9,355 nucleotides of DNA from Chloroflexota bacterium (GTDB taxonomy: Bacteria; Chloroflexota; Anaerolineae; Anaerolineales; Anaerolineaceae). The notes beneath the pieces are model-generated. The model saw only the letters and a list, made by a program, of their open reading frames with translations. It was not told the origin of the DNA and made no database searches. Position 1 is the stretch's first letter. Each line of letters opens with the position of its first letter. Positions 5,921 through 9,355 of this stretch are shown in pieces. A program made the translations under genes and the position numbers. Location: NCBI GenBank assembly GCA_023406965.1, contig JAEXTI010000216.1, positions 1 to 9,355 of the forward strand, in the 5' to 3' direction.

Positions 5921-5975
5921 GTATTTTGGTATTGGAGAGGCAATTCATGAATGCCCCCCTACGATACCAAAATGC
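5921..5975. repeat. Nested inverted repeat in the divergent intergenic region
   Basis: ATTTTGGTAT (5923-5932) and ATACCAAAAT (5964-5973) are exact reverse complements, extendable outward by G-T and G-C pairs. Between them lies a second near-palindrome, GGCAATTCATGAATGCC (5939-5955), built around TTCATGAA with one unpaired A. It sits upstream of the flavin reductase promoter and could be an operator or an RNA hairpin. There is no T run, so it is not a classical terminator. Confidence 0.55.
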
Positions 5976-6066
5976 GGCGCCGATCACGGCAACTCTCAAA
6001 ACGCCGGGGACTGCTTTGGATGATATGGTATCATCAACCCTGAAGGATTGCAAAAGTCATGTGTAA
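5947..6066 (+). CDS. Possible small ORF of 39 residues (doubtful)
   Basis: ATG at 5947 opens a 39-residue frame ending TAA at 6064-6066, preceded by GGAGAGG with an ideal 6-nt gap, which is the only positive evidence. The product (MNAPLRYQNAAPITATLK at its start) has no hydrophobic segment and no family I recognise. Start and ribosome site lie within the loop of a nested inverted repeat, and no convincing plus-strand promoter is visible upstream. It may equally be chance in a divergent regulatory region. Confidence 0.2.
   Translation: MNAPLRYQNAAPITATLKTPGTALDDMVSSTLKDCKSHV
6019..6035. promoter_or_regulatory. GATGATA-TGG-TATCATC dyad upstream of the amidase promoter
   Basis: A perfect 7-bp inverted repeat with a 3-bp centre, the size and shape of a small regulator's operator. 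It lies about 36 bp upstream of the -35 hexamer of the amidase promoter. The half-site GTATCAT recurs at 6097-6103, overlapping the -10 of that promoter. The regulator is unknown. Confidence 0.35.
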
Positions 6067-6070
6067 TCAC

Positions 6071-6100
6071 TTGCTATCCACGCCTGTTTTAAGGTAGTAT
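6071..6100 (+). promoter_or_regulatory. Promoter of the amidase/L,D-transpeptidase operon, near-leaderless
   Basis: TTGCTA (6071-6076), 18-nt spacer, TAGTAT (6095-6100). The expected start lies between 6106 and 6110, where the ATG begins at 6110, so the leader is 0-4 nt. No Shine-Dalgarno sequence precedes the ATG, as expected for leaderless translation. Confidence 0.55.
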
Positions 6101-6109
6101 CATTAATCA

Positions 6110-6928
6110 ATGGACAAACGAGCTGTACTCACCCGAATTTCCCCCTCGCGCAGCCGTCGCCGGCGCAGCGCGTACCCCCAGACCAGTGTTTGGCGCCTGA
6201 TGCAAAATGTGATCGGTGTTGGGGTGCTGTTCGCCACCCTATTCACCCTTTGGACGCCCGACAACCTTTTCTCTGGCAACCTGGTTGACCGCATGCTCCT
6301 GTCCCTCCAGCCTCAGACCAGTCTCGAAAACACCTTCCCTACTGCCACCCCCTCCCCTCGCCCGCGCATTGGTATTGTCGCCGGGCACTGGGGCAACGAC
6401 CCCGGCGCGGTTTGCCCCGATGGACTGACCGAAGAAAAGGTTAACCTCGAAATCGCCAACCGCGTAAAAGAAATCCTGGTGCGCGAAGGATACGACGTTG
6501 ACCTGCTGCAAGAATTTGACGCCCGCCTGATTGAATATCAGGCCATGGCCCTCATCTCCATTCACAACGACTCGTGCGAGTACGTCAATGATCAGGCCAC
6601 CGGCTTCAAAGTCGCCGCGGCTCCTTCCACTGTTTACCCCGAAAAGGCTACCCGCCTGACCACTTGCATGACCCAGCGCTACCAGGCAGTCACCAACCTG
6701 CCCTTCCATTACAACACCATTACCATCGACATGAGCGATTATCATGCCTTCCGCGAAATCCACAGCGACACCACCTCAGCGATCATCGAGACTGGCTTCC
6801 TCAATCTGGACCGTCAGATCCTCACTGAACAGCCCGACCTGATCGCCCAAGGGGTGGCCGAGGGCATTCTCTGCTTCGTGCGCAACGAAAATGTTCCCGC
6901 GACTGAAATCCAGCCCGTAACGCCATGA
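6110..6928 (+). CDS. Membrane-anchored N-acetylmuramoyl-L-alanine amidase (Amidase_3 type)
   Basis: A 272-residue zinc hydrolase that should cut the bond between MurNAc and L-Ala in peptidoglycan. A basic start (SRSRRRR, 13-19) precedes one hydrophobic segment (about 34-49), giving an N-in, C-out anchor or uncleaved signal. A short Thr/Pro linker (75-85) leads to the catalytic domain (86-260). Zinc ligands are visible as His93 in IGIVAGHWG, Glu109 in GLTEEKVNLEIA and His152 in ISIHND; the catalytic Glu is Glu227 in AIIETGF. The stretch between the second ligand and ISIH lacks the usual TR-x-x-D...R segment, so this is a shortened variant of the fold. The extracytoplasmic part carries several Cys residues (102, 156, 186, 255) that might form disulfides. 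The start at 6110 is set by the promoter. The stop overlaps the next gene by ATGA, tying it to a cell-wall cross-linking enzyme. Confidence 0.9.
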   Translation: MDKRAVLTRISPSRSRRRRSAYPQTSVWRLMQNVIGVGVLFATLFTLWTPDNLFSGNLVDRMLLSLQPQTSLENTFPTATPSPRPRIGIVAGHWGNDPGAVCPDGLTEEKVNLEIANRVKEILVREGYDVDLLQEFDARLIEYQAMALISIHNDSCEYVNDQATGFKVAAAPSTVYPEKATRLTTCMTQRYQAVTNLPFHYNTITIDMSDYHAFREIHSDTTSAIIETGFLNLDRQILTEQPDLIAQGVAEGILCFVRNENVPATEIQPVTP

Positions 6929-7980
6929 GCACTCCGGCACAAGACTGCATCCAACTGGCCTGGAAAGCTTTGCGTGGCAAGGACCGTGCGGCCGCCCGGC
7001 GTTACGCCTCAGAAGCCGCTCGTCTGGACCCCAGCCTGGAAGAGCCCTGGTTGATTCTGGCCGCCCTGGCATCCCCGGAAGCCAGTGTGAACTACCTGCA
7101 GCGCGCCCTGGAAATCAACCCGTCCAGCCCCCAGGCTCGCAAGGGAATGCATTGGGCGGCCCAGCGCCTGCGCAAATCTGCCCCCACCACCGCCAAAGTT
7201 TATTTCACCCCGCCGCCAGTATTGGGCGACACCATGCCCCTGCATCGCAAGGCCGAAGCCACCCAGCCGGTGGTGGTTGGACCCAGACCCCAACCTTCCC
7301 GCCCCTTACTGGCCCTGGCCGGCGCCGCGGTCATCCTCCTACTTGTCCTCACCGCCCTGTTCAGCATCAACAACGGTTGGACCGTGTTTGCACGCAGCGC
7401 CTCGGTCGAACGCCCCGTCGGCATGTTGTTCAAGCCTTCGCTCACCCCCACTTTCACCCCCACTTTTACGCCGACACCCACCTTCACGCCTACCCCCACT
7501 TTCACACCCACGCCCACAGCGACTCCGACCGAGACACCCACTCCCACCGAGACTCCTACTCCCGAACCCACCGAAATCCCCACGGAAGTGCCTCCCACCG
7601 AGCCTCCCCCGCCGCCGATCTCAGCCGACGGTCGCTGGATTGATGTGAACCTCACCGAGCAAAGGTTATACGCTTACGAAGGCGACACCATCGTTAATTC
7701 ATTCCTCGTCTCCACAGGCACCTGGCAACACCCTACAGTGACGGGCGAGTTCAGCGTGTACGTGAAATACCGCTATACCGATATGTCCGGTCCCGGTTAT
7801 TACCTTCCCGATGTGCCCTACACCATGTATTTTTACAAGGGTTATGGCATCCACGGCACCTACTGGCACAGCAATTTTGGCACGCCCATGAGCCACGGCT
7901 GCGTGAACATGCAAACCGACGAAGCCGGCTGGCTGTTCGATTGGGCCTCGGTAGGCACCCTGGTGAACGTGCACTACTAA
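6925..7980 (+). CDS. Membrane-anchored L,D-transpeptidase (YkuD/ErfK family) with cytoplasmic helical-repeat domain and Thr-Pro stalk
   Basis: A 351-residue protein with four parts. Residues 1-85 are helical and TPR-like (AWKALRGKDRAAARRYASEA, 12-31; LEEPWLILAALAS, 38-50; VNYLQRALEINPSSPQARKG, 55-74). Residues 127-148 form one membrane helix. Residues 171-230 are a low-complexity Thr-Pro stalk. The YkuD domain spans about 236-351, with YGIHGTYW (307-314) and SHGCVNM (323-329), so the catalytic Cys is 326 with His310 and His324 nearby. The family makes 3-3 cross-links in peptidoglycan or attaches proteins to it. Topology should put the repeats inside and the enzyme outside, the stalk crossing the wall. 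It starts within the ATGA overlap of the amidase stop and has little ribosome site of its own, so it depends on coupling. Together the two genes form a wall-remodelling operon. Confidence 0.93.
   Translation: MSTPAQDCIQLAWKALRGKDRAAARRYASEAARLDPSLEEPWLILAALASPEASVNYLQRALEINPSSPQARKGMHWAAQRLRKSAPTTAKVYFTPPPVLGDTMPLHRKAEATQPVVVGPRPQPSRPLLALAGAAVILLLVLTALFSINNGWTVFARSASVERPVGMLFKPSLTPTFTPTFTPTPTFTPTPTFTPTPTATPTETPTPTETPTPEPTEIPTEVPPTEPPPPPISADGRWIDVNLTEQRLYAYEGDTIVNSFLVSTGTWQHPTVTGEFSVYVKYRYTDMSGPGYYLPDVPYTMYFYKGYGIHGTYWHSNFGTPMSHGCVNMQTDEAGWLFDWASVGTLVNVHY
7435..7614 (+). repeat. Thr-Pro codon repeat tract encoding the transpeptidase stalk
   Basis: Tandem imperfect copies of a short unit of the form ACNCCNACNTTC/ACCCCC encode FTPTPTFTPTP and then TETPTPTETPTP and PTEIPTEVPPTEP. 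Such stalks are very common in exported proteins of Anaerolineae. The repetitive DNA is prone to length variation and to assembly collapse. Confidence 0.85.
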
Positions 7981-8017
7981 CTCGTCAAACCCTGGAGTAA
8001 AAGAGGCTTGAATCTTC

Positions 8018-8040
8018 GGTATTTTGGGGGGAAAATATCC
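8018..8040 (+). other. Hairpin-forming element with six-G loop after the transpeptidase gene
   Basis: TATTTT (8020-8025) and AAAATA (8032-8037) flank GGGGGG, with GG and CC outside them pairing if one T is bulged. It lies 38 nt after the transpeptidase stop. The stem is AT-rich and no T run follows, so it is a poor intrinsic terminator, though no better candidate for the end of this operon is visible in 7981-8100. Confidence 0.3.
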
Positions 8041-8079
8041 TCACAAATATCATAAATTCGTTAATCTTTTTGCAAGGCG

Positions 8080-8107
8080 TTGAATGATTCCCGCAGTGCC
8101 TTATAAT
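8080..8107 (+). promoter_or_regulatory. Strong sigma70-type promoter of the small acidic protein/DUF4037 operon
   Basis: TTGAAT (8080-8085), 16-nt spacer, TATAAT (8102-8107), the latter a perfect -10. The region upstream (8032-8070) is AT-rich, like an UP element. The predicted start near 8114 leaves a leader of about 115 nt before ATG 8229, in contrast with the leaderless genes elsewhere in the window. Confidence 0.7.
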
Positions 8108-8183
8108 AAACAATAACTGCTCAGACAAAAGTGGAAGAGACCCAACTTCCCCCTCTCTCTGCGTAGTCACAATCAACATAGGC

Positions 8184-8215
8184 CGGTAATCACGGCTCAT
8201 GTGTTCAGATTACCG
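8184..8215 (+). promoter_or_regulatory. Leader hairpin next to the ribosome site
   Basis: CGGTAATC (8184-8191) pairs exactly with GATTACCG (8208-8215) around a 16-nt loop. The ribosome site TAGGAG (8218-8223) begins 2 nt after the stem, and an in-frame ATG (8199) sits in the loop. A second weaker hairpin, GGAAG/CTTCC, lies earlier in the leader (8132-8149). This could modulate translation; no known riboswitch class is recognised. Confidence 0.4.
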
Positions 8216-8228
8216 AATAGGAGCTTTT

Positions 8229-8666
8229 ATGCCTCGCCAACCTCTTTTTGCCGGGCTGGTCATCGACGAATACGACCGTCTGGCTGAAACAGCCTACGTC
8301 GGCGACGAGCCTTGCTACGTAGTCGACGATCAAGGTTTTCGCCGACATATTCCCTCAGAACAAGTCGACCGCCAGGTGCTGGCGTCCATGCGCGAACAGG
8401 TCCGCGGTCACGAAGACATTCTCAGCGAGCAAACCGCCAAAATGCTCGGCCAGGACGACATCTTTAGCCGCGCCATGATCGAAAACCAACTCAAGAATAT
8501 TGACCAGCAGTTAGACCAGCTTCTGGAGAACGGCATTCCCGAATCAGGCCGGGCTTATATGGGCATGATGGGCTTTCGCGTCGTCATCAACGTTCATGGC
8601 GAGGTGGTGCGCATCGACCAGCCTGCCGCTGCCGCCGGCGGAGATGAGGGCGGCGGGGATGAGTGA
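8229..8666 (+). CDS. Hypothetical small acidic protein
   Basis: A 145-residue protein I cannot assign to a named family. Residues 1-45 look like a small beta domain (FAGLVIDEYDRLAETAYVGD, 7-26; CYVVDDQGFRRHIPSEQVD, 29-47). Residues 48-103 are helical and Gln/Asp/Glu-rich (MIENQLKNIDQQLDQLLENG, 83-102), probably coiled coil. Residues 109-129 (YMGMMGFRVVINVHGEVVRI, 110-129) are a second strand-rich piece, and the tail is Ala/Gly/Asp/Glu-rich. No signal peptide or membrane helix is seen. I chose ATG 8229 because TAGGAG lies 5-6 nt upstream; the in-frame ATG at 8199 adds 10 residues, lacks a ribosome site and lies inside a leader hairpin. The stop overlaps the start of the DUF4037 gene by 8 nt, so the two are co-translated and may work together. 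Confidence 0.8.
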   Translation: MPRQPLFAGLVIDEYDRLAETAYVGDEPCYVVDDQGFRRHIPSEQVDRQVLASMREQVRGHEDILSEQTAKMLGQDDIFSRAMIENQLKNIDQQLDQLLENGIPESGRAYMGMMGFRVVINVHGEVVRIDQPAAAAGGDEGGGDE

Positions 8667-9355
8667 GCCCGCGCCACAAGATATTTCGGGCCTGGAGTTG
8701 AGTCGCCGCTTCTACCACGAAGCCGTCCAACCCATCCTGAAACGGTCTTTTCCTCGCCTGCCCCACAGCGCCGCGCTCATCGGCTACGGTTCGGATGTCA
8801 TTGGCTGCGACGATGCCCGCTCGCGCGACCATATGTGGGGGCCGCGCATGGTGCTGTTCCTCCCCGAGGATGGCTTTGAGCCTGCCCGCGCCGCCGTCGA
8901 CCAGGCCTTGCGCCGCGGGCTGCCGTCCTCCTTCTGCGGTTACCCCACCCACTTTGGCGAGCCCGATAAAGAAGGCGTCCGCCACCTGGCCGAGGCGGAA
9001 GGCGGCGAGATTGATCATCTGGTGGAGTTGTGGACCCTGCCGGGCTACTTCACCAAAGAAATCGGCTGGGACACGCGCACCCCGCCCTCAACCGCTGACT
9101 GGCTGACCTTTTCTGAGCACAAGCTGCTCACCCTCACCACCGGCGGTGTCTGGCATGACGACCTGGGCCTGACTGCCATCCGCGCTCAAATCGCCTATTA
9201 CCCCGACCTCATCTGGCGTTACATCTTAGCCAGCCAGTGGATGAAGATCAGCCAGGAAGAGCCCTTCGTCGGGCGCACCGCAGAGGTCGGCGACGAACTC
9301 GGCTCACGCATTCTCGCAGCCCGTCTGGTTGAAGCCATGGTGGTGCTGGCTTTCC
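8659..9355 (+). CDS. DUF4037 nucleotidyltransferase-like protein (3' end beyond window)
   Basis: ATG at 8659 opens a frame of 232 codons that stays open to the edge. The start reads MSEPAPQDISGLELSRRFYH, then LIGYGSDVIGCDDARSRDHMWGPRMVLFL (40-68), the signature of DUF4037 proteins, which carry a nucleotidyltransferase-like fold at the N-terminus: a G-S followed by acidic residues (Asp46, Asp51, Asp52, Asp57). Later parts fit the same family (HLVELWTLPGYFTKEIGWD, 120-138; DWLTFSEHKLLTLTTGGVWHDDLGL, 147-171). Substrates of the family are not established; relatives are sometimes associated with antibiotic-type nucleotidyl transfer or toxin-antitoxin-like folds, but nothing here decides it. The GAGGG/GGCGGGG stretch before the ATG can act as ribosome site, and the 8-nt overlap with the small acidic protein indicates coupling. 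The C-terminal part is missing from the window. Confidence 0.82.
   Translation, partial: MSEPAPQDISGLELSRRFYHEAVQPILKRSFPRLPHSAALIGYGSDVIGCDDARSRDHMWGPRMVLFLPEDGFEPARAAVDQALRRGLPSSFCGYPTHFGEPDKEGVRHLAEAEGGEIDHLVELWTLPGYFTKEIGWDTRTPPSTADWLTFSEHKLLTLTTGGVWHDDLGLTAIRAQIAYYPDLIWRYILASQWMKISQEEPFVGRTAEVGDELGSRILAARLVEAMVVLAF

Noticed and set aside
5557..6066. A 169-codon plus-strand frame
   Set aside because: Most of it is antisense to the flavin reductase gene and crosses its promoter; only its last 39 codons have a ribosome site and are listed separately as doubtful.
7435..7614. Short tandem DNA repeats suggestive of a CRISPR or minisatellite
   Set aside because: The units are 6-12 nt, in frame and without spacers, and encode a Thr-Pro stalk; not a CRISPR array.
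7152..7655. Frames on both strands rich in His-Pro or Gly-Val repeats
   Set aside because: They are alternative readings of the Thr-Pro codon repeat in the transpeptidase gene, where any frame stays open because of the repeat.
7985..8200. A 71-codon minus-strand frame in the gap after the transpeptidase
   Set aside because: It overlaps a strong plus-strand promoter and an AT-rich region, with no ribosome site or family resemblance.

Overview
The window is GC-rich and gene-dense and reads as a piece of a bacterial chromosome, most likely from a member of the Chloroflexota (Anaerolineae-like). The reasons are the long Thr-Pro stalk of the TPTFTPTPT type in an exported enzyme, the paired c-di-AMP receptor proteins, the mixture of leaderless and Shine-Dalgarno-led genes, and the set of families present. 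This taxonomic call is inference from style and content; there is no marker gene. I see no tRNA, rRNA, CRISPR array, insertion sequence or phage gene.

Layout. (1) 1-702, minus strand: the N-terminal part of an acidic, proline-rich, probably disordered protein with five spaced T-(Q/L)-V motifs; it runs off the left edge. (2) A divergent promoter region (703-949). (3) A plus-strand cluster, 950-4690: a large GH63/MGH1-like glycoside hydrolase, two tandem but diverged c-di-AMP receptor (PstA/DarA-type) proteins, and a DUF4013 membrane protein, closed by a very strong palindromic terminator. (4) A minus-strand two-gene operon, 5831-4756: a flavin reductase-like protein translationally coupled to an AMMECR1-domain protein, converging on the same terminator. 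(5) A 278-bp divergent intergenic region with two inverted repeats and a possible 39-residue ORF. (6) A plus-strand cell-wall operon, 6110-7980: membrane-anchored N-acetylmuramoyl-L-alanine amidase and membrane-anchored L,D-transpeptidase, overlapping by ATGA. (7) A strong promoter, a leader of about 115 nt with a hairpin, a small acidic protein of unknown function, and an overlapping DUF4037 nucleotidyltransferase-like gene cut by the right edge.

How the genes may work together. Groups 4 and 6 are conventional operons. Group 3 is the most interesting: a glycoside hydrolase from a superfamily that includes compatible-solute hydrolases is followed at once by two c-di-AMP receptors, of which one keeps the ligand-pocket residues known from S. 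aureus PstA and the other has lost several, and then by a multi-pass membrane protein. A c-di-AMP-responsive link between carbohydrate or osmolyte metabolism and the membrane is a testable hypothesis, not something the sequence proves.
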